From NCBI GenBank assembly GCA_001692895.1, contig KV748182.1:2546341-2610340 (forward strand): a DNA stretch of 64,000 bases, written 5' to 3'. Source of the stretch: Cenococcum geophilum 1.58 (lineage: Eukaryota; Ascomycota; Dothideomycetes; Gloniales; Gloniaceae). A model generated the notes under the pieces. It worked only from the letters and a program-made list of their open reading frames with translations, was not told the origin of the DNA and did not search any database. Every line of letters starts with the position of its first letter. The first letter of the stretch is position 1. Of this stretch, positions 22,150 through 33,146 are shown one piece after another. Made by a program: the position numbers and the translations under genes.

Positions 22150-22893
22150 CAGTCGCGGAAGGGTATGAACCTGGATGAGATCAACTCGCTCAGAAGAATG
22201 CTCGCCTCCATCGCGGCGGATGCCCTCTATATTTGAATGTCCATTCTCGTCGCCAGAGAGCCCCGGGCAACGAAACCCGGCGGCTACCAAATCATGGGGC
22301 TTATCGTTGTGACGGGCATGGATTGTGCGGGACGAAGGTCTTAGGCTTGCTATTTTGAACCAGTCAGCGTCGAAAACACTCGGTGCTTGAACGTCTTGGG
22401 CAATTCGGTATTCCTGATTGGCAATGTTGTCTGAGCTTGGCGGGCGGTTAAAGAGAAATGGATGTGTGTGGGTAGATGCAAGCTGATCACAATCAGGGCG
22501 TTCTTGGCGGCAATTGGCTGGACTGATGCCAGCGCCAGCAATGCTTATTTTTGGCTCCAGGGGTATGTAAAACGCAGTTTCTCCAGACTTCATGCGATGG
22601 CGCTGGGCACGAACAACATCGAGGCACAAGCGAATCCCGCCAAAGACGATGGCGGCTTGAACCTGATAGGTGCCTTCTAGATCCTCCTGCCACAATCGCG
22701 TTGTTTTGTCGACCTCCAGGTATAAAAAGCCGTCTTGCCGCTCGAAACTGCCCAGTCAAACAACATGTCCGCTTGGAGCCGTACGCCGACGGAGAGGGAT
22801 GTTTAAATTGGTAGAAAATGACGACTGCTAGATAGACGAAGACGATGGAGCAACAACGATGGGTTGGAGGCGAGGCCGAAGTGCATGAAGCAT
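22150..22893 (-). CDS. hypothetical membrane-anchored protein, structure unresolved
   Basis: The best-supported coding part is an exon starting at 22747 after a CTGGGCAG acceptor. It reads FERQDGFLYLEVDKTTRLWQ, then GTYQVQAAIVFGGIRL and FYIPLEPKISIAGAGISP. Upstream, a hydrophobic run (IVFVYLAVVIFYQF) would be an N-terminal anchor, but the nearest ATG (22893) is in a different frame. A frameshift or unseen exon must therefore be assumed. The intron between anchor and second exon would be only 37-43 nt. The 3' end is not determined: the frame runs on into the next gene, so splicing must occur before about 22090. Family not recognised. Confidence 0.35.
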
Positions 22894-23608
22894 GCGCAGA
22901 TATTAGCCTGCGGATGTAGGGCAACGATGCAGTGGCACCGCGATGTTGGAGTCATCTCAAGGCTGTCGTTAAGTTTCATGCTTAGCTGATACTCTGGAAA
23001 TGCTCGTGGTGGTCTTCTCCCGGTTTAGAGAGTCCATTTTCGAGCTGCTGAGATGTGGCCATGCCTGCTGACTGAGGGACACTAGAAGATCACGCCTACC
23101 GTAAGCATGAAGCTATGCTATATTTGGGCTGGTATCTTTGACAAGCAACCGCTCCACAATCCATATCCTATCGCCATTTCAACTTTTCATCCTCTCAGAA
23201 AATATGTCACGTGATTTCATGATATCTCCTTGGCCTGTCAATATGGGAGGACAAGGGTTCAATAAGCCTTTTCGTTGTATTTCCCGCTTTCGTAGTCATA
23301 ACTTATTAGATATGCGATATTCTTGGAGGTCTTATGAGGTCGGAAATGACGTTGTCGAGATCCCTTCGAGAACCCGCACCGCTGGAATTTTGCCCTTCAT
23401 CTGAAGCAAACAAACCTTTCTCCTTACCACTCCTCAACCTCCACATTTCTCCGCTCCTCTGTTCTGCATAGTCTGATGTTTAACCAACTTTGCACTCACG
23501 TTCCGTGCTGGATGTATTGACGCCGTGGCATCATTCAACGTCTGTCTCACGGCCTTCACTCCCGCTCGTTGCCTGTTGACAAAGCTGCTTTCAATACCGT
23601 TGGCCATA
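22894..23608. other. divergent upstream region
   Basis: Sequence between two genes transcribed away from each other. No convincing gene or repeat. It should carry the promoter of the coiled-coil gene on its right side. Confidence 0.4.
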
Positions 23609-26600
23609 ATGCCGTTACCTCACCTGGAACATGAAGCCCTTTCTGAGGGTGCAGACGATGAGGCATTACAAGACCATGTCATTCTTTTAGACAGCGATGC
23701 AGTGATCCCGGAGACACAGTTTGATGATCCTTTCATTCACCATTTCAATCACAATGGGCGAGGCGAGACACCGCTCAGCCCTACTTCGGTAGCAACCATT
23801 CGGGATTTGAGCATTAACTCGTCTCAGGCAACTTCTTTGACTAGCGCCTCATTTTCGAAATCGCTAAGCTTGCTGAAGAGACCTGCTTCGGCAGAAGACG
23901 ACCCTGTCATAACGTTCAAGTTTACAATACCCAAAAGGCCTGGAACAAATATCAGCGGGGGTCCCAGTGATCCACATTCAGCTTCCCAAGGGGACCGTAG
24001 GCCAAGTGAGTCCCACCAGTCACTGGTATCTGTGACTAAGCCTCGCGTAGTATCCTAGTCTTACTGACAAAGATGATTGATATAGGTGGAAAAGACCAGC
24101 GTATCGATGCTGCTTCCTTCCAAGCATGTACTACCACGCTTGTTCCTCTTCCTGCTGGTCAGCGGTCTGACTCGAGCGGGTCGGACAAGCCGAGAGGACA
24201 AAAGGAAGGCCGGCCGGCCCCCTCGCTTGAACACGCTAGATCAAAAGTTGACGCTATTATTGATCATAGAAATGAGGAGTAAGTTATTTTTTGTATCGCA
24301 CACATAATAGTCCTACCTTCTTTCTCGCCCTCAATACCCCCCCTCTCAAACCCATCCATACATTTGTTAATCATATCTACCAGATCCCTCCAGGGTGACA
24401 ACGCCCCTTCTCGGACAGCCGATCAATCGATCGTACTTGAGGGTTACGACAATGCATCATCAAATAATACTCTCTCTCACAAGCCATCACAGAAACTCCC
24501 GGTGGATAATGAAGTGGCCACGAATGAGTATTGGACTGGTGGAGAAAGTCCGACAGTTACTACGGGACTCTCGCAGAGGGAGGCAAGCGTGCAATCATAT
24601 GCCACTATCCCAAGAACGGATACCTCCAGGCGCAAACCGAGGAAGCCGATTAATAAAACGAAGCGTACACTGACACAGGCAACGCAAGATACGCCATCTG
24701 GACTGCCTCTTCCTCTTGAGGGACCGCGGGATCCTGTCCAGAGTCGAAAATCTCCTGCTGGAACTAGCGAGGATATCATAGATGTCTTTCAAACTTCGAA
24801 ATCCAACGTGCTCATCCCTCAGATGGCCCAGATAACCCAGCATAACATGCATTTGAAATCCACTCCATATCCGTTAGATCCCGAAAAGTCTCTTATGCCT
24901 GTCAAGGGGTACAGTATTCCGACATTTTCTCAGCCATCGAAAGGCGAAATCCACTCTGAAAAATTAGTGTACTGCGAAAATAAAAAGACCCGAACAGGTT
25001 CCATGCTGGATGATGACTTAACTATTGTTGAAATAGATCAGCCTGTTAACGATGGCCAAGATGTACTAGACTCCGAGATCCCATTCGGTGTGCATATCCA
25101 AAACCAACACTCTCCTAGACATGCCGCAGCGTTTATTCTAGAACAGTCCTCTCAAAATGCTCATTCACGAGCTCACCCTCAGCATGAAATTCAGCAAGTC
25201 AAGAGCAAGGTATCCGGTGGTCTTCAGCATCGAGCAGGTAGCCCAACAAATACCCTGGATGATAGTGTGCTACATGTAGCTTCTTCTCATACCATTGCGG
25301 GGAAAGTTGTGAAACCAAAGAAGAAGGAAAAGACACTGAAGCCCAAGTTAATGCCACCAAACCATCTAACCGCTACTACTCAAGGTGGTCTGGCCTCTCT
25401 TCCTTCCGTTCCGGACGTGCTACAGGTTCTTGGCTGGACTCTACAGCATGAACAAGGCCGCGCCGTTCGAGCAGAAGTAGAAAAGAGTAAATTAAAAGAT
25501 AACGAAATCAACGAGTTAATTTTATCGGAACGACTTATGCAAGGCAAACTGCAGTCAGTTAAAAAGGAAAATGAGGAGCTTTCCAAGAAGCTGATATACC
25601 AGAAAGAAAAGTTGACAGGTCTTCAGAAGTATGTTAACGGACTTGGTAACGATTTGCAAAAGGTCCGAGCGGAGAGTAAAGCTTTCTATAACGAATGCTG
25701 CAATACGCTCTCTGAACAGCGGGACGAATATGAACAAGACCGTGCGACTATGAGAACTGAGTTCAGTGCCGCCATTCTTCAGTCCAGACGTGTTCAGGAT
25801 CATGCCAAAGAGGCTTTTTCTGAGACATACGCTCAGACTAAAGAGCTGCACCGAAGCAAGGATTACCTTGAGCAGCAGCTGAGCGAGAAAGTCGGCCTCC
25901 TTGTTGAGGAACGTAGTCTGCGTTCAAACCTTGAAAAGCATCTCCAAGCATCTTCAGCTGACCAAGGAGCCATTAAGAAACGACTTGATGAAAACAACCA
26001 GATTCTAATTGAGAAGTTATCAGAGCTCCAATCGATCATGAAGCGATCGCAAGATAACAGTAAATCGCAGACAGCGGTGGATGAGTGCATCGAGGTTGTT
26101 CGGTCTCTCCAATCTAGAGAAAGTGTTACACCGAAGGATATCGAGAAAGCGGAAGCCATGCTTCAGTATCTGCTCCAGACGTGAGTTCTATGAATGCATT
26201 TTCAGATTAGAGAAGCTAACTATGTGTACAGCATGAATTCGCATTTTAGGAAACTCACCGACCAAGTTACGTCATGCCAATTTCCCAAGGAATCTTTTGA
26301 GAGAGAGCTGGGTGACAAGCTCAAGGCTCTGAAGGACGAAGTTTTGCAGAATGAGACGTTGCAAACGTCGTTAGCCTCTATCCGCGAGTCTAATGCCACT
26401 CTCAGCGAGCACTCTTTGGCCCAGGAGCAGAAGGTTTCTGAACTCCAAGAAAACCTTGAAACCGCGAAAGAAAACGAATTGTGCTTGAAAAGCCAGATTG
26501 CTCTCTTAGAAGGGGAACTCATTAATCTTAAGAGCATGCCAGCCCCGAGTGAGCGGGAACAGTATCACCTCAACGACCTCCAAGCGGAGAACTCCAGCCT

Positions 26601-29274
26601 TAGAGGGGAGCTAGATAATGCGAAAGGTGAACTCATTAGTTCTATGAATAAGCTGAGCAGCGCCAGCGTCTCCGAGCAGGCCCTTCGTGATGAGATTTCA
26701 GAGCTAAGGGTAAGTTGGCATAGCCTCCTTAATGGACAATTCAGTTCTAACCGCTAAATAGGAGCATGTTGAAGGGAGTGCGACCCACCTTAAGAAAGCA
26801 ATCTTTGAGAAGGAGGAGACCGAAAAAAATGTGAAGGAATTAACTGCTATGCCTAGCTCCATGTTTACTGACCTAGAGTTCCAGGCTTCTAATCGCATTA
26901 ACGAGGTTCGGAACAAGTTGAACAAAGACGCCAACAGACTTCGACATGAGCAACAGGCTGAATTTGAGAACGCCCTACACCAAGCAAATCAGGCAAAAAT
27001 GGAGAAGGAGAAGTCGTTAGAGGTGACATTTGGAGAGCTTGTAAGGCTGAAACAGAGTTTGCAGGCCGTTGAAGAACAACTCCGCACCAAGGACTCGACA
27101 ATCAATCGGCTTGAGCAAGAGAGGGGCGAAAATGAAATAATGCTTAAAAAGGTACAACAGTCCTTGCGAGAAACCGAGAATGTCTCCAAGGAAATTGAGA
27201 CCATTAAGGATCGGCTCGTTGCAGAAATAAAGGCATCGCAGATAAAGAGTGACGAGATCAACAAACTCAACACTGGGCAAGCGACTAGTACAAGCAAAAT
27301 TGAAACCCTTGAACAGTCCTTAGTTCAAGCGAAAGCCAATGCAATAGAGTACCAGGAGAAGATGAGACAACTGCGCGAGTATTTTAACTCCGAGTTGCTA
27401 GGAAAGCAGAGCAGTAGCAAAGAAGAACTTCGCCAGGCTCAGGACCAAATCATAGCAACCGAGAATGCGAAACGAGAACTAGAATCAGCTTTGGACCATT
27501 CACGAAAGAGAGCGGAGGCTCAAATCCGAGAGATCCAAGATAAGTCGAATCGTGAGAAAGAGGATCTACAGCGACAGTTTGCTAAGGCTGAGGCAGCAGA
27601 GAAACGCTTAGAATCGGAGATAGAAAAGATTCGCACGGATGCGGAAAACGCGATCAAACACCAGCAAGATAGGAACAGAAGTGATCTTGGGGAGATTCAG
27701 CGCCGCCTGAACGAGTCCCAAGCATTGAGTGACGAAGCTGAGGCAACGATCCAGCGTATTAATTCTGATAACGAGGTCATGCTCCAGAAACAGATCGCAA
27801 GAGAGAAAAAATGCACCGACCTAGAGAAACGAGCTTTGCAGGCTGAGTCTAGGCTTCAGTCACTCAAGAATGATCTTCGGATTCATCTCAATCAGGAATC
27901 AATGCAACACTTTGAACAACAAGAAGCATCTAGCCAAATGGGTTCAGAGAGTAGCCAAAACGTTCAGAGTCCTCGAGCGATAGCCACACTCAGACTCCAG
28001 AAGCCAAGGAGTTTAATGAAACTAGTGATGACAATCCAGGCCTAAGAGAGAATGATCTTGGCGTATATGAGTGGCTCGATGAATACGGTGTATCGGCTAT
28101 TCAGCCTTTGGCGTCCTTGAACGAGGCTATTCGAGAACCCTTGTTGAAGTCTCGACCGATGATGAGCTTTTCCCAGTTCAACCAAAGTCTAGGTCGTGCA
28201 TCGACTCCTCAACACAAGCGGTCATCATCCATTCTATCTAATCTTGAGACCGTCAGTATTCTAGAAGAGTACGGGATTGGGAGTACGCCTACGCATGTCC
28301 CTGATCTGGCCTCTACCTGTGGAGTCCAGAAACCATCTGTTGGCTCCAGGACGCCCAGCAAGGTGCCTCTTAAACCTGCCTATGAGCCGAGAGAGGATCA
28401 GAACACGTTCGGTTCTTTGCCTTCCGTAGATAACCCATTCTTTGCCAATATCGATCGTCCGAAGTCCCAGGCCAATACTGCTTCCCGTATGGCACCCAGT
28501 ATGCATCACTCTGGCTCGACTTTTAGGGCTTCAGGCTTTGGCTCGAGCCAGCCTTTAGCCTATCATAGTCAGCGGCCACCTTCAGTACCAAACGGCGCTG
28601 AGCCTCAAAAGTTTGAGACTAGTGACCGTAATCCGGTGAGTCGGTTGCATTTATCTTTACAGAAAGAGACAACGGTGCCATTGAACAACATGAGCTCTCC
28701 AGATCATATCTACGGAGGTCTCTCTGGGTTTCATAGAGTCACAACGTATCGGCATTCATCTAGTCGACCACCCTCTGGCACCAGCCAACATGCGGAACCT
28801 AGTATTGCTAAATCAACTCCGGGCTCCAGCAGTATTAAAAGGCGTAGTTCGACAAATCAGGACGAAGGTGCGCTAGAATATAAGAAGGCCAGAGAAAAAT
28901 ATTCCCAGGCTGTGGAAGGATCAAGGAGCCGCATCACCAAGTCAACCATCCCCGAGACCCAATCACAGGAATTTCGTCTCAAACCTGACGAATCTCAATC
29001 GGTGTCTATCAAGGCATCTCAATCGCAACCTCGGGAACTTCCGATCGAGGCGTCCCGGCCGCAAACTCAATCTTTGTCGAACATTCCTTCCAGTTCGCAG
29101 AGTCGTATTCGTTCTTCAACCCAGGTATCAAGGGTGAGTTCCGGTGGAGGGGGTAAGCCGAAGAAACCTACAAAGAGTAAACATCAACCTTGTCGTAATC
29201 CAATATGTTACTGACGATTTCCTTTAGATGAACGTTACAACCTTCGCTTCTCTCAGGAGCTTAAACTTCAGTAG
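23609..29274 (+). CDS. large coiled-coil protein (~1,770 aa), possible synaptonemal/SMC-like filament
   Basis: Seven-segment model: 23609-24005, 24086-24278, 24384-26180, 26232-26709, 26762 to about 27975, about 27976-29152, and 29228-29274. Introns have GTGAGT/GTAAGT-type donors; ends such as 24006-24085 and 29153-29227 were chosen because they join frames that look coding (..RRPSGKDQRID.. and ..GGGDERYNLRFSQELKLQ). Residues 1 to about 550 are disordered and Ser/Pro-rich. About 550-1330 is almost pure heptad coiled coil (long E/K/L/Q/A runs). The last ~410 residues are disordered and basic. Near 27960-27980 the coding frame shifts by one with no credible intron, so there is an indel, a sequence error or a missed micro-intron. 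I cannot name the gene. Size and architecture resemble transverse-filament proteins such as Sordaria Sme4, but spindle-pole or Golgi scaffolds look the same at this level. Confidence 0.7.
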
Positions 29275-29781
29275 TTATTACGCACAGAGCGAAATTGCTG
29301 GCGCCTACGCCCCCTTTATCTTGCTGCCCAATACGCATAGACATCCGACAGGGACGCCGCTCTTTACGATCGCGAGAGACACGTTATATCTTTTTATGTG
29401 GTGTATTATTTGCAGGATTAGATGCGCCCGTACATCTGAGGATGGAAATACGGTGCTGTGATATGTAGTGAGGTATGGCCCTAAAACTCGAGATTGTTTT
29501 CGGCGGAATCTGACCTTTCTTAGAGACTACCACCTCGATGGGTCTATTCGCTTGACTCGCCGTTATGATAAGCTGCCTGCATAATTACTTTTGTTAACGA
29601 TAGCCTGTGGTATATTAGCATGCATCTTACATAGCCAGAAAAGCTTCAATATCAAAGATTTTGCTGGATCAAATAATTGAATTCCTAGTGCGGCCTCTAC
29701 ACCTGCTCCCTTGCTTATGTTTGTTTGTTTGCAACCGACTTTCTCGCTTCACCACCGCCTCCTTATATATTGTTACTCTCT
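29275..29781. other. 3' flank of the coiled-coil gene; no gene seen
   Basis: An open frame continues past 29274 in another phase but overlaps the likely 3' UTR. Nothing else recognised. Confidence 0.4.
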
Positions 29782-29789
29782 CTCCTCCC

Positions 29790-30388
29790 CAGACTTGCTG
29801 ATAAGCAAGCAAGCAAGCAAAACACCCCTCTGCTTGCTTGATTGCCCGATTTGGAGGCCCTCCGCTTGCTTGCTTGCTTGTTAATTGCTTGCCAAGACAG
29901 TATAGAATCTGAAGTTGTATAGAAAATCCGCTATGGCTTCGCCCAGCAGCAGTATATTGCCCACTAAACTCCTCCACCACCAATCAATAAGCTCGTTCGC
30001 GCGACTCGGAGGCAGTTTATGAGGCAGACGCGGTAAAGGCAGCGCGTATATCGCGATCTTGGCGTGGTGTAGAGGATCGAAGAAGTAAGTTGCCCGAGAC
30101 TTTAGGTCGGCGCGGAAAACCGTTTTTAAATAGGCTTAGCGGTTGCCTAAAAGGACTTGTTTACACTATTTGCATTGCCTTGGCCATTAGAAATTAACTC
30201 TAAAAACGCTGAAAGGTCTATCAACCACCGCTACTACTAAATTAACTATATACAAGCAATAAACAAGCAAGCAAGCGCTTCCTTTGCTTGCTTGATTGCC
30301 CAAAATGAGGCCTCTTGCTTGATTGCTTGCTTACTGCCAAGACAAGCAAGCAAGCAAGCAAGCAGGGTTTTGCTTATCAGCAAGTCTG
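29790..30388. mobile_element. hAT-like MITE with (CAAG)n arms and 8-bp target duplication
   Basis: The ends CAGACTTGCTGATAAGCAA (29790-29808) and its exact reverse complement (30370-30388) form the TIR. They are followed inward by CAAG/CTTG tetranucleotide runs on both sides. The direct flanks are CTCCTCCC at 29782-29789 and CTCCTCCC at 30389-30396. An 8-bp duplication plus a CAG start is characteristic of the hAT superfamily. The 599-bp element contains no transposase. Its centre (about 29910-30240) includes a minus-strand coding-like stretch (KIAIYALPLPRLPHKLPPSR) that may be captured sequence. It is not AT-shifted, so it is either young or escaped RIP through its small size. Confidence 0.8.
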
Positions 30389-30396
30389 CTCCTCCC

Positions 30397-30918
30397 CAAA
30401 CTCTCCGCCCCCATCCACCCAACGACCACAGCCACAACCTCTCAAAACCCATCAAATCATTCCATGTTATCGTTTATGTAAGCTCTTCTCATCTTTACCA
30501 TACAGCTCTTGAAGTTATTCGACGATAGATGCCGATCAAGGTCGACTACCCCGTTCCTGTTCCAGATGCCTACTACCCTATGACTCACTACCTTGTTCTT
30601 GTTGCCTGTACCCCCCTTGTACCCCCCTTTGTCATTACACTTCCTTATGTATATATAGTTTCTTTTCTTTATAGTTTGGATAGACAGAGTCTTACTCAAC
30701 TTCTTCTGATATGCATTGGATTGACAATAGAGTAAATCGTAGAAACCAGGTCAGGAAAGAAGGGCTATATATACGTTAGGTAGGTAAGTCATAGGAAAGG
30801 GGGGGGGGGTTTTCTCGCACGACTGGGATCTCTTTCTGGTAAGGAGGGTTAGTATTGACAAACGCACTATTAAGAATTATTATATATATCATATGAAGTT
30901 TCAAATTTTGTTAATCCG
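30397..30918. other. intergenic, upstream of tRNA
   Basis: No gene seen. It includes a run of 10 G at about 30799-30808. Confidence 0.4.
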
Positions 30919-31012
30919 GCATTGGTGGCCGAGTGGTCCAAGGCGGCAGATTTAAGTTTATGCACAATCTCTGTTGGGGAGACCCGCGCAAGTTCGAACC
31001 TTGTCCAATGCA
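30919..31012 (+). tRNA. trnL(UAA): tRNA-Leu (anticodon TAA) with 12-nt intron
   Basis: The acceptor GCATTGG (30919-30925) pairs with CCAATGC (31005-31011), and the discriminator is A31012. The A box TGGCCGAGTGG and B box GTTCGAACC are present. The anticodon stem GCAGA (30946-30950) pairs with TCTGT (30970-30974) only if 12 nt (30957-30968, TTTATGCACAAT) are removed after position 37. The loop is then TTTAAGC with anticodon TAA (30953-30955). The variable arm is GGG-GAGA-CCC, as expected for a class II leucine tRNA, and the T arm GCAAG-TTCGAAC-CTTGT is intact. The mature length is 82 nt. A run of seven T follows at about 31019-31025, the pol III terminator. Intron position 37/38 is the canonical site for tRNA splicing endonuclease. 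Confidence 0.92.
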
Positions 31013-31018
31013 ACATTC

Positions 31019-31025
31019 TTTTTTT
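31019..31025 (+). terminator. pol III T-run terminator of tRNA-Leu
   Basis: Seven consecutive T start seven bases after the discriminator base. Confidence 0.8.
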
Positions 31026-31099
31026 GGCTTCTGATTCCTTTTCTGCCTATTCTGCTAGGTAATCTATTTACTGTGAGATGAGAAACCGAGATTACCATA

Positions 31100-31450
31100 A
31101 CGTAGGTGATAGGGTTATGACGGTCGGTATGGTAGACGGTTTGGAACATTAAAAAACTGCGCACAGACGAAATTTGTTAGTATGCCGACCGTCATAATTC
31201 TATTACCTACGTTATTATAAAAATCGATCTATAGAATTGTAGATGCGATATATCTATTGCGTCTGCAAGCCGTTGTGGAGGCTAATAGACAAGTCATCTG
31301 CCTGGAGCTGCGGAACGAAGCTCAGGGGGAGACGTGCACGGAGCGCCGAACGAAGCTTAGGGGCGGAGCTGCGCAGGTAAGCCCAACCAAGAAGACGGTA
31401 GTAGCCGACTGTCATAACCATGCCGACCGTCATAACCCTATCACCTACGT
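31100..31450. mobile_element. TA-flanked MITE (Tc1/mariner type) with three TIR copies
   Basis: The left TIR ACGTAGGTGATAGGGTTATG.. (31100-31127, ending in CGGTCGG) has its reverse complement at the right end (31423-31450). TA dinucleotides sit directly outside both (31098-31099, 31451-31452). A second inverted copy ends at 31212, also followed by TA. That internal copy differs from the right one by three C-to-T changes (CATAATTCTATTACC against CATAACCCTATCACC). The structure is either a 113-bp MITE beside a related one or a 351-bp element with an internal TIR. No transposase. Confidence 0.7.
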
Positions 31451-31452
31451 TA

Positions 31453-33146
31453 GAGAATGTTAAACAAAAATATATTTGTTAGCCACATTTTTATTGAAAT
31501 TCACCAGTTGAGGCTGCGCATTACGTTACCTAGTTGAGGGTTTAAGAGTGTTTGGCGGACCCATAAGGCAGAGGATGATTTCAACTCCTTCTGCAGTGCA
31601 CTCAGAAGAGTCTCACTGATTGCTGCTTTATGCGCGAGTTCGTCGTACGATACACGTATTCCGGCTGTCCGCTCACTAGGCACCTATCTCGAGTTTCCTT
31701 GTCTACCATAACAGGTTAAATGCTTTTACAGATCCTGTCCATGGGCCAATAGAGGTGGCCTTCCACGACCGATAAATTGAATTCAACTTGAACCGCCATT
31801 TTTACGGAGTCCTGGATCTTATAACTTTTATGAGAGGGTATAAAGGGGGGCTAATATACGGGTAGAAACACCTAGAATATAGATAAATCTAGAGTCGCGT
31901 TGGGTGTATATATGAACTTAATCGCTGTAGGAGACGCCTCTAAGAAGAAGACTCTTGTGTAGTCGTTTACGTAACGCCTTGACTAGAACGCATACAGACT
32001 TTCAAGAGTGTTTTATATGCGAAAAGTCCAAAAAGAACTCTCTTTCGATGTTTTATTTAACCGTTGAGACAAGACCGCCAATAGCGAATGTTTTCAAGCC
32101 CTGAACTGGTAGTAGTCTTATTAAATCAAGCAGTGGTGAGAAAATCAAAGACCGTACTCCTTGTTCACCATTGTCACGGAAATCTACTTGCATATGACGT
32201 GAAAGCATACTGAAAGTAGCGTTTCGTGGGGCACTCTTCATTGCTGCAGGAAGAAGAAATGCGGTCAGAGCTCAAATAGGTTAGGCAATAGTAGTGCATA
32301 CGCATCAGAGTGTTGGAAAGATTAGTATAGATTATCAAATACTCGGGGGATGGGGGCCATTCATTTCTCAACCCACGCTTACTTGGAACTCGCTTCGGCT
32401 CGCGCGAGCGTGAAAGGGATTCTTACAAGCAGTTACGGAAAACCCGTGGATACCTAAGTGAGCCCCAAAATATCCCTTCCCCTGGTAGCGTCCTACCACC
32501 TGGTGATCCGTGCACCTTCAACTGGACGTGCAATGCGCACCTACATAGGAGAGAAATAATAAATTATGCGGGAGGGTTTGGCAACCTCTATTGAGGTGTG
32601 CCCCGACCGCTTTTTTTGGTGGGCCACTCTGTCTGGACCGCTGATATCGAATCACCCTGGTTGGTCAGCCGATCCGTCGCTCATTACCTAGAAGAAAATT
32701 GCTTAGTCTTTGGGAAGCACACCAATATTTGGCAGAACAGGCAAAGAGAATTAAACCACATTTCCCATCTGTCTCTGCGTATTTATATGCATGGCACTAA
32801 CTACACTGCGCGCTCTCTATCATACGCAACTTATAGTAGATAAACTTCTAAAAGGAATTTATCGTTTAAAAGCTGGATAGATTTTATCGCATTGACCCGA
32901 TATGCTGCTATCTAGACGCTTCATGGTGTGGCACGAAGAAGGGTGCTTCATGTCTCATTTTCCATGTCTATCAGCAGTCTCGTGCTAGCCCCTTAGGTTC
33001 ACCTGACGTTAGTGGTCACATTCGGGTCTAGAACCCCTTGTCCGATTGCTTTTGCTTCACATTTCCAGTTTTTTTATTTCCGGCTATGTATTTTAGATAT
33101 GTTTATCCGTTCGCACCTCTAGGGGTATCCGTTGAGAGGCGCCAAA
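31453..33146. other. long gene-poor stretch with gene remnants
   Basis: No complete gene. 31501-31683 (minus) is a 60-codon frame with helical composition. 32053-32241 (minus) is described separately. The last ~200 bases should hold the HET promoter. Confidence 0.4.
32053..32241 (-). pseudogene. possible last exon or fragment of an unknown gene
   Basis: A frame of 62 codons (ATFSMLSRHMQVDFRDNGEQ, then SLIFSPLLDLIRLLPVQGLK) preceded by a CTAAC-containing pyrimidine-rich tract and a TTCCTGCAG acceptor, as if it were a terminal exon. I could not find the upstream exons, so it is a remnant or a small unrecognised gene. Confidence 0.3.

Noticed and set aside
25380..27297. Minus-strand Ser/Leu-rich frames opposite the coiled-coil gene
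   Set aside because: Reverse-strand shadows of Glu/Lys/Gln-rich heptads.
29801..30370. CAAG/CTTG repeats considered as a CRISPR-like array or telomere-like repeat
   Set aside because: The unit is a 4-bp microsatellite inside a TIR element with an 8-bp TSD, and there are no spacers.
30958..31164. 68-codon minus frame
   Set aside because: It overlaps the tRNA gene and a MITE terminus.
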